Under the pieces are notes generated by a model. The model searched no databases, was not told where the DNA came from, and worked only from the letters and a program-made list of their open reading frames with translations. The position numbers and the translations under genes were made by a program. This document shows, in pieces, positions 8,415-18,888 of a stretch of DNA of 33,577 bases (its first letter is position 1; each line of letters starts with the position of its first letter). The stretch is from Arcobacter arenosus (lineage in GTDB: Bacteria; Campylobacterota; Campylobacteria; Campylobacterales; Arcobacteraceae): the NCBI RefSeq assembly GCF_005771535.1, contig NZ_VANU01000009.1, positions 1 to 33,577 of the forward strand, read 5' to 3'.

Positions 8415-10399
8415 TATTTGTCTCCTGCTCTTTCATTTTTCTCTTTATAGTTCATTGGTAATTCAAATGGCATTAATGCATCTTGAATCTCATGTCTATC
8501 TTTACCTTCTGCTTGCATTTTTTCAGTAATAGAATCAACTTCTTCTTGTCTTTTTGCAGAAAGTTCATTTTCAATAATCATACCCTTAGCACCATATCCT
8601 CTAAATGCTGGAGGCATCTCCATTTTCATAATGTCTAAGTCTGCGTACTCAATTGTTGGCTCTAAATCATCTTTATTTGGCCAAGTACATAAAGTTCTAT
8701 TCATCCAGTTTGCATCATCTCTTTTTAGATAATCTTCTCTATAGTGTGCACCTCTAGATTCTGTTCTATCTCTAGCACCTTTAGCAACACATAATGCAAC
8801 TTTTAACATTTTTGGAACTCTATATGCTTCATCAAGTTCTGGGTTACCAGCTTTTTCTTTAGATTTAACAGTGATTTGTTTAGTTTTTTGTAATAACTCT
8901 TTTAACTCTTCAACTGCCTCAGCTAATGGTTCACCAGATCTAAAGATACCAACTTTTTCGTCCATTAATTCTTGCATTCTATTTTTGATTCTGAAGATAT
9001 CTTCATTTCCATTGTAAGATAAAATCTCATCAATATATGCTTCTTGCTCATCAACAAATTTTTGAATTGTAGCAGTTGGAATTGTTACATCATTTTCTAA
9101 ACAATAATCAGCAAAATAGTTACCAATAATCATACCTGCAACAACTGTTTCAGATACTGAGTTTCCACCAAGTCTATTAAATCCATGCATATCCCAACAT
9201 GCAGCTTCACCACAAGCAAATAAACCAGATAATCTAGTTGTTTCACCAGTTGGTTTAGTTCTAATACCACCCATAGAGTAGTGTTGCATTGGAAGAACTG
9301 GAGCCCATCCTTTTGGTCCCTCATCAGCTGGATCAATACCATTAAAGATTTGACAAATCTCTTGAACGTCTCTTAAGTTTCTTTCAATGTGTGCTCTTCC
9401 TAAAATAGAAATATCTAACCAAACGTGATAACCATATGGAGAAGGTACACCTTTACCATTTCTAATATGCTCAATCATTCTTCTTGAAACAACGTCTCTT
9501 GAAGCAAGTTCTTTTTTCTCTGGCTCATAATCAGGCATAAATCTGTGACCGTCAACATCTCTTAAGATACCACCATCACCTCTACAACCTTCAGTTAATA
9601 AAATACCTGATGGTACAATTGGTGTTGGGTGAAATTGAACAGCTTCCATATTTGATAAAGTAGCAATACCAGTTTCAAGTGCAATAGCAGCACCTGTACC
9701 TTCACAAATTACTGCATTTGTAGTTTGTCTAAATACTCTTCCATATCCACCAGTTGCAATACAAGTTCCCTTTGCAACATAAGCTTCTAGTTCACCAGTA
9801 ATTAAATCTCTAACTACTGCACCATAACATCTACCATCTTCATGGATAATTGAAAGTGCTTCTTTTCTATCTCTAATATCAACATCATGTTTTAATGCTT
9901 CATTTGCAACACCAAATAACATTGTATGTCCAGTTGCATCTGCTGTATAACATGTTCTCCATTTTTTTGTTCCACCAAAGTCTCTTGAGTGGATTAATCC
10001 ATGTCTATCTTCATCTTCAGTAATAGTTGTTTTTTTAGCATTAATAACTGCTTCTCTAGTACCAGCTTTTACTCTAGTCCAAGGCACACCCCAAGAAGCT
10101 AACTCTCTAATAGCTTTTGGTGCAGTGTGTACGAACATTCTTGCAACTTCTTGGTCACATCCCCAGTCAGAACCTTTTACTGTATCCGCAAAGTGTAAAT
10201 CCTCATTATCTCCATCAGACATTTTAGAGTTACCTAAAGATGCTTGCATTCCACCTTGAGCAGCTGCAGAGTGTGATCTTTTTACTGGAACTAATGATAA
10301 AACAGTAGTACTTAAACCTTTTTTCTGAGCAGCAACAGCAGCTCTAAGTCCAGCTAATCCTCCACCAATAACTAACGCATCACAATAATTAATTTTCAT
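8414..10399 (-). CDS. frdA: Quinol:fumarate reductase / succinate dehydrogenase flavoprotein subunit
   Basis: 661 residues, the catalytic subunit that interconverts fumarate and succinate at a covalently bound FAD. The N-terminal dinucleotide fold has GGGLAG (12-17). The FAD-linking histidine is in [10 protein letters not shown] (H43), and the proton-donor arginine is in SRDVVSRRM (R301); both fall at the Wolinella succinogenes residue numbers as I remember them. HPTP (257-260) is the substrate-side histidine region. The C-terminal part (about 470-661) is the usual helical and capping region. No signal peptide is present, so it faces the cytoplasm, unlike periplasmic methylmenaquinol:fumarate reductases. 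One-base TAATG overlaps join it to frdC upstream and frdB downstream, which suggests coupled translation of the three subunits. Confidence 0.96.
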   Translation of the reverse strand: MKINYCDALVIGGGLAGLRAAVAAQKKGLSTTVLSLVPVKRSHSAAAQGGMQASLGNSKMSDGDNEDLHFADTVKGSDWGCDQEVARMFVHTAPKAIRELASWGVPWTRVKAGTREAVINAKKTTITEDEDRHGLIHSRDFGGTKKWRTCYTADATGHTMLFGVANEALKHDVDIRDRKEALSIIHEDGRCYGAVVRDLITGELEAYVAKGTCIATGGYGRVFRQTTNAVICEGTGAAIALETGIATLSNMEAVQFHPTPIVPSGILLTEGCRGDGGILRDVDGHRFMPDYEPEKKELASRDVVSRRMIEHIRNGKGVPSPYGYHVWLDISILGRAHIERNLRDVQEICQIFNGIDPADEGPKGWAPVLPMQHYSMGGIRTKPTGETTRLSGLFACGEAACWDMHGFNRLGGNSVSETVVAGMIIGNYFADYCLENDVTIPTATIQKFVDEQEAYIDEILSYNGNEDIFRIKNRMQELMDEKVGIFRSGEPLAEAVEELKELLQKTKQITVKSKEKAGNPELDEAYRVPKMLKVALCVAKGARDRTESRGAHYREDYLKRDDANWMNRTLCTWPNKDDLEPTIEYADLDIMKMEMPPAFRGYGAKGMIIENELSAKRQEEVDSITEKMQAEGKDRHEIQDALMPFELPMNYKEKNERAGDK

Positions 10400-11190
10400 T
10401 ATGCAACTCTCCCATCATTTATTTTTAATTCAATAACTTGTGCAGTTGGAGTATATCTTTCACCAACTTTTCCTGCTTGTGCATTTTCATAACCGATTTT
10501 CATATATGCTGCAAGTGTAGCAAATCCTAAAATCAAGAAAAACCAAGTTAAAGCTTTTTTATAAGTTTTTAATTTTTTTCTTGTAGCTTTTGGATCATCA
10601 CCATCAAACCATCCCCATTTAACAGCAAGTCTATATAATCCAATTGTTCCATGGAATTCCACAGCTAATAATAAAAGAATATATAAAGGCCACATCCAGT
10701 TAGACCAAACTCTATCTGCACTTGCATATGGTCCAATTGCATCTGCTTGTGTCATGATAATATAAATATGAACAGAACCTAAGAAGAACATTGCAAAACC
10801 AGTAAATGCTTGAATAAACCATAACTTAGTATCTTCATGTCCCATGTTGTCAGCATGTGCTTTCATTACTTGATATTGTTTAAAGTTACCTGGTAACTTT
10901 CTCATACCCATTGCTGCGTGTGTAATAAATATTACAAAAATTACAAATGCAAGAATTGATACTAATAATGGCTCTCCTCCATCAAAAATAAAGCTCGCTT
11001 CAAAGAATTTTGTAACTGCGTACATAAAATCTTTACTTACTAAAATTGAAGAAACCATAAACATGTGTCCCCACATGAAAAGACCTAAAAATAATCCCGT
11101 TGCACTTTGAATATAATCAAGCTTTGCTGGAACCCTACTTTTTTTTCTCTCTACAGTCTTACCTAAATAACCTTCTATTAGGTCACTCAT
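10399..11190 (-). CDS. frdC: Quinol:fumarate reductase dihaem cytochrome b subunit
   Basis: 263 residues with five membrane helices, close to the 256 residues of Wolinella FrdC. The four histidines expected to ligate the two haems b are H42, H91, H141 and H180, a constant offset of two from Wolinella H44, H93, H143, H182. E64 matches the Wolinella menaquinol-site glutamate E66, and E178 matches E180 of the proposed transmembrane proton pathway. This supports a menaquinone-linked, dihaem (type B) enzyme that exchanges electrons with the pool. First gene of the operon; ATG at 11190 preceded by AGGAAAGGA. The C-terminal tail (about 235-263) is soluble and cytoplasmic. Function is secure for the family; whether reduction or oxidation dominates in the cell is not visible. 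Confidence 0.94.
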   Translation of the reverse strand: MSDLIEGYLGKTVERKKSRVPAKLDYIQSATGLFLGLFMWGHMFMVSSILVSKDFMYAVTKFFEASFIFDGGEPLLVSILAFVIFVIFITHAAMGMRKLPGNFKQYQVMKAHADNMGHEDTKLWFIQAFTGFAMFFLGSVHIYIIMTQADAIGPYASADRVWSNWMWPLYILLLLAVEFHGTIGLYRLAVKWGWFDGDDPKATRKKLKTYKKALTWFFLILGFATLAAYMKIGYENAQAGKVGERYTPTAQVIELKINDGRVA

Positions 11191-11234
11191 TTGACATCCT
11201 TTCCTATTGATTTTTGATTGATTTTAATAGCATC

Positions 11235-11293
11235 AGTATAGCTAAAAACACCTTATTTTGGTAAATTGTTATATGTCAAAGTTATGTACAAAT
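11235..11293 (-). promoter_or_regulatory. Candidate frd promoter with upstream tandem repeat
   Basis: On the minus strand 11235-11240 reads TATACT, a fair -10 box, giving a start near 11228 and a leader of about 38 bases to the frdC ATG. No good -35 box is spaced to it. Upstream, GTTATATGTCAAA (11268-11280) is followed at once by GTTATGTACAAAT (11281-11293) in plus-strand reading, an imperfect tandem direct repeat lying at about -40 to -65. Direct repeats in that place often bind an activator of the OmpR type. The repeat is seen; its role is inferred. Confidence 0.35.
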
Positions 11294-11320
11294 GTTGTGC
11301 ATTATGAGCAAAAAGATATA

Positions 11321-11346
11321 AAAAAGCCCCTTTTCAGGGGCTTTTT
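11321..11346. terminator. Intrinsic terminator at the end of the nuo operon
   Basis: GCCCCT and AGGGGC form a six-pair GC-rich stem with a TTTC loop, flanked by AAAAA and TTTTT, so it can act on both strands. It lies about 65 bases after the nuoN stop on the minus strand and shields the frd promoter from read-through. It is the strongest GC stem in this AT-rich window. Confidence 0.88.
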
Positions 11347-11411
11347 AAATTGTTAAGAAAGTATACATAATTTAAAAAAATTATGCATATGTGTTACATA
11401 TCAACACATCA

Positions 11412-12917
11412 TTATTTAATAAATAATGACTGTATTGATAGTTGAGTTAATTCAATTAAAGAATCTATATTTAATACTGGTATAAAGAACACTATAGCAC
11501 TACCAATACCACCTAAAACAGTCAAGATTGCTAAGAATGCAATTGCATATGTTGAAACTCTTTTATCATTGAAGTCATTTGTTAAACATTCTTCTTTTGT
11601 TGGATAAAAATACATCATAGCAATAAGTCTAAAGTAATAGTAAACTGATACAAATGTAGCAATAATTGCTAAGATTGCAAGTGCCGCATATCCTGCATTA
11701 ATTGCTTCAGTAAATACATAAAATTTACCAATAAATCCTATTGTTGAAGGGATACCTGCAAGTGAGAATAAAAATATTGTCATCATTGCAGCTAAGAATG
11801 GTCTCTCTTTAGCTAAACCTTTGAAATCATCGTAAGTAACTCTAACTTTAGTATCAGAGATAATATGTGAAATAATACCAAATGAACCTAGAGCAGATAA
11901 AAGGTAAGCAATTAGATAAAATACAGTTGCATATGCTGCATCAATATTTTGACCTAAAGCTATAAATGCTAATAATAGATACCCTGTATGAACAATTGAT
12001 GATGCCGCTAACATTCTTTTGATAATTTTTTGTGTAATTGCCAGCCAAGTACCAAATACAAGTGTAAAAATAATAATTACATAAAGGACACCATCCCAGA
12101 AATCAATCATTGGTTCAACACCTTGTAATATTGCTCTTAAGAAGAAAGAGAAAATTGCAATTTTAAATGTTGATGCCATAAATGCTGTAATAATCATAGG
12201 TGCACCTCTATATACATCTAGAACCCATGATTGGAATGGGAAAGCAGAAATTTTAAATAGGAATGTAAATAAAATTAATGTTAATCCAATATATACAAGA
12301 CTTAAATCACCATTTTGGTTAGCTGAAATAAAAGCTGCTAAATCTGTTAAATTTGTTGTTTGCGCTGCACCGTAAACTAAAACAACACCTAATAAATAGA
12401 AAGCTCCAATAAAAGAACCTAAAACTAAATATTTGAAAATTGCTTCTACTCTTCTACTATCTTCTGAGTTATAACCAACCATAATATAAACTGCAAAAGA
12501 AGCAATCTCTAATGCAATATAAGCAGTTATAAGTTCATTTGCATTTGCTAATAACATCATTCCAAATAAAGCAAATAATAAAATTGAGAAAAACTCACCT
12601 TTAAAATAAGTTCTATGTTGGAAATAGTGTTCACCAATTAATAATGTTAATAGAGTACCTAAAATAAGTAATACATTAAAGAAGTTTGAAAATGTATCAA
12701 AAATTAAAACACCATTAAAAACTGAATCATATGGTTTAATTGAAAAACTTTCTCCAAATGGTATAAATGACATTATTAATGCAGCAACTAAGATTACAGA
12801 AGAAGTTGCAATATATGTTTTTGTTGAGAATTTACTCTCATACATACTCATAAACATCAAAGCAAGAGCTGCTACTAAAACAGTTAATACTGGTAATATT
12901 TGAATTAATTCGCTCAT
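11412..12917 (-). CDS. nuoN: NADH-quinone oxidoreductase subunit N
   Basis: 501 residues, about 14 membrane helices, one of the three antiporter-like proton channels of complex I. Key features are the glutamate in the TM5 motif [14 protein letters not shown] (about E136) and the lysine after the [13 protein letters not shown] stretch (about residue 252), the buried charged pair used for proton movement. Length matches the family (E. coli 485). It is the last gene of the operon; its ATG overlaps the nuoM stop by four bases. A terminator follows at 11321-11346. Confidence 0.95.
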   Translation of the reverse strand: MSELIQILPVLTVLVAALALMFMSMYESKFSTKTYIATSSVILVAALIMSFIPFGESFSIKPYDSVFNGVLIFDTFSNFFNVLLILGTLLTLLIGEHYFQHRTYFKGEFFSILLFALFGMMLLANANELITAYIALEIASFAVYIMVGYNSEDSRRVEAIFKYLVLGSFIGAFYLLGVVLVYGAAQTTNLTDLAAFISANQNGDLSLVYIGLTLILFTFLFKISAFPFQSWVLDVYRGAPMIITAFMASTFKIAIFSFFLRAILQGVEPMIDFWDGVLYVIIIFTLVFGTWLAITQKIIKRMLAASSIVHTGYLLLAFIALGQNIDAAYATVFYLIAYLLSALGSFGIISHIISDTKVRVTYDDFKGLAKERPFLAAMMTIFLFSLAGIPSTIGFIGKFYVFTEAINAGYAALAILAIIATFVSVYYYFRLIAMMYFYPTKEECLTNDFNDKRVSTYAIAFLAILTVLGGIGSAIVFFIPVLNIDSLIELTQLSIQSLFIK

Positions 12918-14398
12918 TTTGCCGCTCCAATGTGTAAAATATCATTTAAATAGTGAGTTACTGTTGGTTCAAATTTATCTAAGAAAACATCTGGATAAAT
13001 ACCCATTAAGAATACTAAAATTACCCATGGAGTTAATCCAACAATCTCTTTAATTTTTAAATCTCTAAATTTTAAATCTTCACCAGATTCTCTTTTTACT
13101 AAGATTGCTCTTTGGAACATCCATAACATATATGAAGCTCCAATAATAACTGTAACTGCTGAAATATATCCTAATGTATGATTAAACTCATAAATACCAA
13201 ATATAATCAATAATTCTGAAACAAATCCATTTGTTCCTGGTAAACCAACATTTGCAAAAAGCATAATTGCAAAAATTGTTGTAAAAATTGGTGATTGTTT
13301 TGCTAATCCACCTAAATCTTTAATTGTTTTATATCCAGTTTCATCATGAATTATTCCAACTAATAAAAATAGAGCACCAGTTGCAATTGCGTGAGCAATA
13401 ATTAAATACAATGCTCCGTTGATACCAAACTCATTTAGTGAGAAGATACCTGCTGCAATAAAACTTAAGTGTGATGCTGATGAGTATGCAAACATTCTTT
13501 TAATATCATCTTGCATAAGTGCAGCAATACCAAAGTAAATAAGTCCAAATAAACCAATAAATACAAACCATGTTGAGAATTCAACATAGATATCTGGGAA
13601 AATTGGAATCATAAATCTTACAATTGCATAAACACCAAGTTTAGCCATAATTGAAGATAATAAGAAAACTGCACCAGTTGGAGCATTTTTATATGTTTCC
13701 ATAATCCATGTATGTAATGGGAAAATTGGAATTTTAATAGCAAAAGCTGAAAGGAATGCTAAAAATAACCAGATTCTTTCATTATATCCAATTGATGTAA
13801 TTTGAGTTAAAGAATCGTATTGGAATGACCATTGTCCAAACTCATTAAAATATGCAACTCCAAGATATAAAATTGCTACAAACATTAAAAGTGAACCTAA
13901 CATTGTATATACAGTTACTTTAATAGTTGTAAATACTTTATCTCCAAATCCATAAATACCAATCATTAAGAAAACTGGTAAAAGCATAACTTCCCAGAAG
14001 AAATAGAATAAAATTACATCTAAAGATAATAATGCACCAGTTACACCAGTTTGAACTAGTAACATATTAACCCAGTAACCTTTTGTTCTACCCTCCCAAA
14101 GCATTAAGTAAGCTGTAGGAATTAAAATAGCAATCATCATTAAAATTGTTAATGAGAAACCATCAACACCAATATAGTAATTAATTCCATAAGATGCTAT
14201 CCATGGAGTATTAGTTACGAACTGCATACCTGCACTTGGTTCAAAATCAATATATAGTTTTAAAACAAGTGCTAATATAACTGTAGTAGTTAGAAAAGCA
14301 ATATTTCTAACTGTTTCTACATGCTTTGTAGTAATCATTAAACCAAATGCTACTACAGCTGGTAAAAATATGATAAACGATAATATATCTGCACTCAT
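12914..14398 (-). CDS. nuoM: NADH-quinone oxidoreductase subunit M
   Basis: 494 residues, about 14 membrane helices, an antiporter-like proton channel between NuoL and NuoN. The TM5 glutamate is in [20 protein letters not shown] and the TM7/8 region reads [20 protein letters not shown] with the conserved lysine. The helix containing [15 protein letters not shown] is typical of NuoM. It starts one base after the nuoL stop and overlaps nuoN by four bases. Length is normal (E. coli 509). Confidence 0.96.
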   Translation of the reverse strand: MSADILSFIIFLPAVVAFGLMITTKHVETVRNIAFLTTTVILALVLKLYIDFEPSAGMQFVTNTPWIASYGINYYIGVDGFSLTILMMIAILIPTAYLMLWEGRTKGYWVNMLLVQTGVTGALLSLDVILFYFFWEVMLLPVFLMIGIYGFGDKVFTTIKVTVYTMLGSLLMFVAILYLGVAYFNEFGQWSFQYDSLTQITSIGYNERIWLFLAFLSAFAIKIPIFPLHTWIMETYKNAPTGAVFLLSSIMAKLGVYAIVRFMIPIFPDIYVEFSTWFVFIGLFGLIYFGIAALMQDDIKRMFAYSSASHLSFIAAGIFSLNEFGINGALYLIIAHAIATGALFLLVGIIHDETGYKTIKDLGGLAKQSPIFTTIFAIMLFANVGLPGTNGFVSELLIIFGIYEFNHTLGYISAVTVIIGASYMLWMFQRAILVKRESGEDLKFRDLKIKEIVGLTPWVILVFLMGIYPDVFLDKFEPTVTHYLNDILHIGAAK

Positions 14399-14399
14399 C

Positions 14400-16289
14400 T
14401 TATAATCCTAACGAAATATATAAATATATAAATACACAACTCATACCAACAAGCATGAAGGCTGCATAAAATCTAACATTTGCATTTTGTAATGTTGCAA
14501 CTTTTTTACCAAATTCAACGAATTGGTTACAAGCACCCATAATAAATCCATCAATAATTTTCATATCGATAGTTTTGTCAATAAAAGTTGCAAGTTTTTG
14601 TGATGATTTAACAAATACAAAATCGTATAACTCATCGATGTAGAATTTATTAGCAATAATACCTTCTTCACTTTCAGGTTTGTTAATATCAAAGTTTGCG
14701 TACTTTTTATATGCTACAAAGATACCAGCTGCTGCTACAAGTACTGAAACAATCATTAAGATATATTCAGTTGCATGAGACATATGTAGTTCAATTGAAT
14801 TTGTTTGTGCTAACCAAGTATCAACCATATGCTCACCACCTAATACTGTTGGTAAATTTAAGAATCCTGCTCCAACTGCTCCAACTGCTAAGATTAGTAG
14901 TGGAATTGTAATAGTTGGTGAAGTTCTAACATAAGGTTTTGCATGATTATTTGGAGCTACAAATAAAATAAAATACATTCTAAACATATAAAATGCAGTT
15001 AAAAATGCTGTAAACATACCAATTGCCCAAATTAAGTATTGACCCTCTTGGAAAGCAGCTGCTAAAATTGCATCTTTTGAGAAGAATCCAGAAAATGGTG
15101 GAATACCTGAAATAGCAATTACACCAATTAAAAATGTAATACCAATGATTGGTAGATTAACTCTATGTTGTGCCATTTTAAAAATGTTTTGTTCATGGTG
15201 TAAGGCTATAATCATACCTCCAGCTCCCATGAATAACATAGCTTTAAAGAAAGCATGAGTTAGTACGTGGAATAAACCAGAACTGTAAAAACCAAGACCA
15301 ACAGCAATAAACATATATCCTAATTGAGACATAGTCGAGTATGCAAGAATCTTTTTAATATCTTGTTGTCTTGTTGCAATAACTGCTGCAAGTAATGCTG
15401 AAAATGCACCAATATAAGCAATAAATGTACCAATCTCTTCAATTCCACTATATAAGAAATGGAATCTTGCAACCATATAAACCCCTGCTGTTACCATTGT
15501 AGCGGCATGGATAAGTGCTGAAATTGGAGTAGGTCCTGCCATTGCATCAGGAAGCCATACATATAATGGAATCTGTGCTGATTTACCCATAGCTCCAACA
15601 AATAATAAGAAACCTGAAAGTGCAAGAAGTTCAGGACTTGCATTTGCAATATTTGCTTGTAATGAACCAAAGCTTAAATCAACTTGTCCTAATGCAAAGA
15701 ATAAAGTAACAATACCTAAGATAAATCCGAAGTCACCAACTCTGTTTGCGATAAATGCTTTGTTACCAGCAATTACGTTTTCTGATTCAGAATAATAGAA
15801 GGCAATTAATAGGTATGAACAAAGACCAACACCTTCCCAACCAATGAAAAGGATAACAGGGTTATCAGCTAAAACTAAAATTAACATTGATGCTAAGAAA
15901 AGATTGAAGTAAGCAAAGAATTTACCAAAACCTTCATCTTTTGTCATATATCCAATAGCATAGATATGAATTAACCATCCAATAAATGTTACAAACATTG
16001 ACATAAATATAGCTAATTTATCACCTAAAAATGCCATTGAGATATTTAAATCACCAATATTAACCCATGTAAATAGTTCTTGTTTATATGATACTCCAGT
16101 ATCATACATAGTACAAAATAAACTAAGAGTTATTAAAAAGGCAATTAATGGAGTACCCGTACCAATTAATGAGAATACAATTTCTGGAATAGGCTTTTTC
16201 TTAATATTATAAAAATATAATCCACCATTTAAAGCTGCACCTAATAGTGGAGCTAAAATAATCCAAACTAACAAAGAAGTATCAATCAT
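14400..16289 (-). CDS. nuoL: NADH-quinone oxidoreductase subunit L
   Basis: 629 residues, the distal proton-pumping subunit, with about 16 membrane helices and the long lateral helix expected near the C-terminus (about 530-610). The signature ILFIGWEGVGLCSYLLIAFY contains the essential TM5 glutamate, GPTPISALIHAATMVTAGVY the central histidine/lysine-type channel region, and LTHAFFKAMLFMGAG the second lysine. Length is normal (E. coli 613). Its ATG overlaps the nuoK stop by four bases. Confidence 0.97.
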   Translation of the reverse strand: MIDTSLLVWIILAPLLGAALNGGLYFYNIKKKPIPEIVFSLIGTGTPLIAFLITLSLFCTMYDTGVSYKQELFTWVNIGDLNISMAFLGDKLAIFMSMFVTFIGWLIHIYAIGYMTKDEGFGKFFAYFNLFLASMLILVLADNPVILFIGWEGVGLCSYLLIAFYYSESENVIAGNKAFIANRVGDFGFILGIVTLFFALGQVDLSFGSLQANIANASPELLALSGFLLFVGAMGKSAQIPLYVWLPDAMAGPTPISALIHAATMVTAGVYMVARFHFLYSGIEEIGTFIAYIGAFSALLAAVIATRQQDIKKILAYSTMSQLGYMFIAVGLGFYSSGLFHVLTHAFFKAMLFMGAGGMIIALHHEQNIFKMAQHRVNLPIIGITFLIGVIAISGIPPFSGFFSKDAILAAAFQEGQYLIWAIGMFTAFLTAFYMFRMYFILFVAPNNHAKPYVRTSPTITIPLLILAVGAVGAGFLNLPTVLGGEHMVDTWLAQTNSIELHMSHATEYILMIVSVLVAAAGIFVAYKKYANFDINKPESEEGIIANKFYIDELYDFVFVKSSQKLATFIDKTIDMKIIDGFIMGACNQFVEFGKKVATLQNANVRFYAAFMLVGMSCVFIYLYISLGL

Positions 16290-16600
16290 GATTTTTCTCC
16301 TTGTGTCAATGTTGTAAAGATATCAGTATCAAGAGATCTTTTTGATCTATATAATAAAATGATTACTGAAAGAAAAATCGCAGCTTCTGCAGCAGCAATT
16401 GAGATTACCATAACAGTAATAATTTGTGGATCCATATTAAAATGATATCTAGCAAATGTTATAAGGAATAGATTTACTCCATTTAACATAAGCTCAATTG
16501 ACATATAAATTACAAATATGTTTCTTCTTGCAATTACACCAATAACTCCAATTGAGAAAAGAATCATAGATACAAATGCATATGATGTTAAACTTATCAT
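16286..16600 (-). CDS. nuoK: NADH-quinone oxidoreductase subunit K
   Basis: 104 residues, three membrane helices. The two buried glutamates used in proton transfer are visible in the contexts YMSIELMLNGVNL and AAAEAAIFLSVII (E. coli E36 and E72). Four-base overlaps with nuoJ upstream and nuoL downstream indicate coupled translation. The length is typical (100 residues). Confidence 0.96.
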   Translation of the reverse strand: MISLTSYAFVSMILFSIGVIGVIARRNIFVIYMSIELMLNGVNLFLITFARYHFNMDPQIITVMVISIAAAEAAIFLSVIILLYRSKRSLDTDIFTTLTQGEKS

Positions 16601-17112
16601 GAGTCTTCCTTATTTATTTTTTTTCTTTTTGCTAATACAATTGAACCTACAAGTGCAATTAAAAGTAGAATTGAGATTAACTCAAATGCTAAAATCCAAT
16701 CACTGTATAAAAGTTTACCTATTGGTTTAATATCACCAAAATCACTTTCAACTATTGACATATCTGCATTAGGTAAGTTTGAAACAGCTTTTAAAATTAC
16801 AACATTAAATGGAATCATAATAGCTGCACCAATTGCAATTAACGTATATTTTTTAGGCTCTTTTGGAAGAGCTTCTTCTTTAATATTAAGAAACATTAAA
16901 ATAAATAAAATAAGTGTCATAATCGCACCAGCATATACAATAATTTGAACCATAAATAAAAATGTTGCATTTAATAGTGCAAATAAACCTGCAACTGATA
17001 AAATTGATACAAGTAAACCAAGTGCTGCATACATTGGGTTTTTATAAACTAACATTGCAATTCCACCAGTTATTGCAAAGAAACTAAGACCAATAAATAC
17101 TAAATTAATCAT
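16597..17112 (-). CDS. nuoJ: NADH-quinone oxidoreductase subunit J
   Basis: 171 residues from the ATG at 17112, with five membrane helices; TM3 is marked by the FMVQIIVYAGAIMTLILF pattern, the pi-bulge helix next to the quinone site. A start at 17136 in the same frame would add eight residues but would overlap nuoI by 32 bases; the ATG at 17112 has AAAGGA eight bases upstream and leaves an eight-base overlap, so I prefer it. The C-terminal tail is short and basic. Membrane-arm subunit of complex I. Confidence 0.92.
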   Translation of the reverse strand: MINLVFIGLSFFAITGGIAMLVYKNPMYAALGLLVSILSVAGLFALLNATFLFMVQIIVYAGAIMTLILFILMFLNIKEEALPKEPKKYTLIAIGAAIMIPFNVVILKAVSNLPNADMSIVESDFGDIKPIGKLLYSDWILAFELISILLLIALVGSIVLAKRKKINKEDS

Positions 17113-17611
17113 TACTAAAATCCTTTGAACGCTCATAAGACATAAGTTTATCTTTGTCTACTACAAAATCTTCCCTTTTAGCGGCTGTAAAAGAAAAAAT
17201 TCCAGTATCCATTCTAATTGCATCACAAGGACAAGCTTCAACACAATATCCACAGAATACACATTCTAAAAGGTCTATTTTGAATTGTTTTGGTCTTTTT
17301 TCAGCTTTACCATCAAATCTTTCTTCTGCGTCAATAAAAATACATTGAGCCGGACAAGCTGTTGCACACATATAGCAAGCAACACACTTTTCACTTCCAT
17401 CATCCCATTTTGTAAGTCTATGAACACCTCTATATCTATCTGTAATATCAGTAGGCTGTTGCTCTGGGTATTGCATAGTTTTTAGTTTTGATACATCACC
17501 TAAATTTTCTTTAAAGTGTGTGAACGTAGTCTTCATACCACCAAATATTGCAGGGATATAAAGTTTATCTTTTAAAGACCTACCGTGTCTTTCTACAATT
17601 TTAATTCCCAT
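17105..17611 (-). CDS. nuoI: NADH-quinone oxidoreductase subunit I (2x[4Fe-4S] ferredoxin-like)
   Basis: 168 residues from ATG at 17611, preceded by GGGGAG. It binds clusters N6a and N6b, which pass electrons toward NuoB: C76, C79, C82, C86 (CVACYMCATACP) and C117, C120, C123, C127 (CVFCGYCVEACP). The open frame continues 78 bases upstream to 17689, but that part would overlap the end of nuoH and reads as unrelated sequence, so it is rejected as coding. The gene starts two bases after the nuoH stop. Peripheral-arm subunit on the cytoplasmic side. Confidence 0.95.
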   Translation of the reverse strand: MGIKIVERHGRSLKDKLYIPAIFGGMKTTFTHFKENLGDVSKLKTMQYPEQQPTDITDRYRGVHRLTKWDDGSEKCVACYMCATACPAQCIFIDAEERFDGKAEKRPKQFKIDLLECVFCGYCVEACPCDAIRMDTGIFSFTAAKREDFVVDKDKLMSYERSKDFSND

Positions 17612-17613
17612 AA

Positions 17614-18888
17614 TTAACTCCCCATTGCTACAACAACAATTGCTGTAATTACAATATTTAAGATTGATAATGGAATTAGAACTTTCCATCCAAGCATTTG
17701 AAGTTGGTCATATCTAATTCTAAGAAGAGTCCATCTAACCCACATATAAACAAATGCCATCATAAAGAATTTAATTAAGAATGTTCCAATTTGAATCGCA
17801 GTAACAGCAATGTTTGTTCCATTTTCACCTAATCCTGTTACTAGGAACATAATTAAAACTAACATTACTAAAATCGCAATTGTCCAGAATGCTTTTAATA
17901 AAATTCCTTTTTCTTTTTGTCTACTGTCATCTTTATCTAACCAATAATAGTTTTTATTCATCCATTTTGTAAGGAAAAATAATTTAATTGGTAAAATTAA
18001 TACAATTGCTAAAATTACATAATCAATATTATCTTTTAATGTAGCAGTATCTAACCATGGAACTTGATATCCACCAAAGAATAAAGTTACAATAATTGCA
18101 CATGATGCTGACATAGCTGCATATTCACCAACTTGGAATAAACCAAATCTCATTGCAGAATACTCTGTATGATAACCTGCAACAATTTCAGATTCACCCT
18201 CAGCAATATCGAATGGTGTTCTATTTGTTTCAGCAAATGAAGTAACAATAAAAATTAAAGCTGCTAATGGTTGCATAAAAATACCCCAAGTTGGAATAAT
18301 TCCAAAGAAAGTATCCCCTTGAGCATGTACCATATCATTTAAATGTATTGAACCATACGTTAAAAGCATTGAAATAATTGATAATGCCATTGCCGCTTCA
18401 TATGAAATTACTTGAGCTGATGCTCTAATACCACCTAAAAGTCCATATTTGTTTTCAGATGAGTAACCACCTAAAATGATTCCATAAACAGAAAGACCAG
18501 CAAATGCTAAAAACCACATAATACCTAAACTAACAGGTACTGCTTGCATTGTGTAACTTATTCCATCTAATACTAAGTTATCAGCAAATGGAATAACAGC
18601 AAACGTTAAAAATGAACAAAAGAATACAATCCCTGGTGCGATTGTATATAAAAATTTGTATCTAATGTGAGCAGGTGTGAAGTCCTCTTTAAATACTAGT
18701 TTTAACATATCTGCAATTGCTTGGATTAATCCACCAAGTCTAATTCCTGCAATAGAAGCTCTATTTGGACCAGTTCTATCTTGAATAAAACCTGCAATTC
18801 TTCTTTCCCACCAAACAAATAGTGGAGTTAAACCTACTGCAAGAACTACTGCTAATGCAATGTTTACAATTAATATTACTGCATTCAT
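17614..18888 (-). CDS. nuoH: NADH-quinone oxidoreductase subunit H, extended form
   Basis: 424 residues, about 90 to 100 longer than usual (E. coli 325). NuoH forms the quinone-entry channel and joins the arms of complex I. Family marks are WWERRIAGFIQDRTGPNR near residues 26-43, SYEAAMALS (162-170), and SFAETNRTPFDIAEGESEIV (217-236). The C-terminal signature is VRWTLLRIRYDQLQMLGWK (about 384-402). The extra sequence lies between the last conserved loop and that signature, about 281-360: a hydrophobic stretch 288-306, a charged loop around 308-330 (NKNYYWLDKDDSRQKEK), and a second hydrophobic stretch 333-351. So two additional membrane segments are likely. Its ATG overlaps the nuoG stop by four bases. 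The frame is intact, so I take the extension as real. Confidence 0.94.
   Translation of the reverse strand: MNAVILIVNIALAVVLAVGLTPLFVWWERRIAGFIQDRTGPNRASIAGIRLGGLIQAIADMLKLVFKEDFTPAHIRYKFLYTIAPGIVFFCSFLTFAVIPFADNLVLDGISYTMQAVPVSLGIMWFLAFAGLSVYGIILGGYSSENKYGLLGGIRASAQVISYEAAMALSIISMLLTYGSIHLNDMVHAQGDTFFGIIPTWGIFMQPLAALIFIVTSFAETNRTPFDIAEGESEIVAGYHTEYSAMRFGLFQVGEYAAMSASCAIIVTLFFGGYQVPWLDTATLKDNIDYVILAIVLILPIKLFFLTKWMNKNYYWLDKDDSRQKEKGILLKAFWTIAILVMLVLIMFLVTGLGENGTNIAVTAIQIGTFLIKFFMMAFVYMWVRWTLLRIRYDQLQMLGWKVLIPLSILNIVITAIVVVAMGS

Noticed and set aside
11321-11346. Terminator as possible attenuator in the frd leader
   Set aside because: It lies upstream of the predicted frd start and downstream of nuoN, so it ends nuo rather than regulating frd.
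17113-17136. Eight extra residues at the start of NuoJ
   Set aside because: The ATG at 17112 has a ribosome site and gives an eight-base overlap like the rest of the operon; the longer start would overlap nuoI by 32 bases.
17612-17689. N-terminal extension of nuoI in the same frame
   Set aside because: It would overlap the end of nuoH, and the start at 17611 has a good ribosome site and matches the usual NuoI N-terminus.
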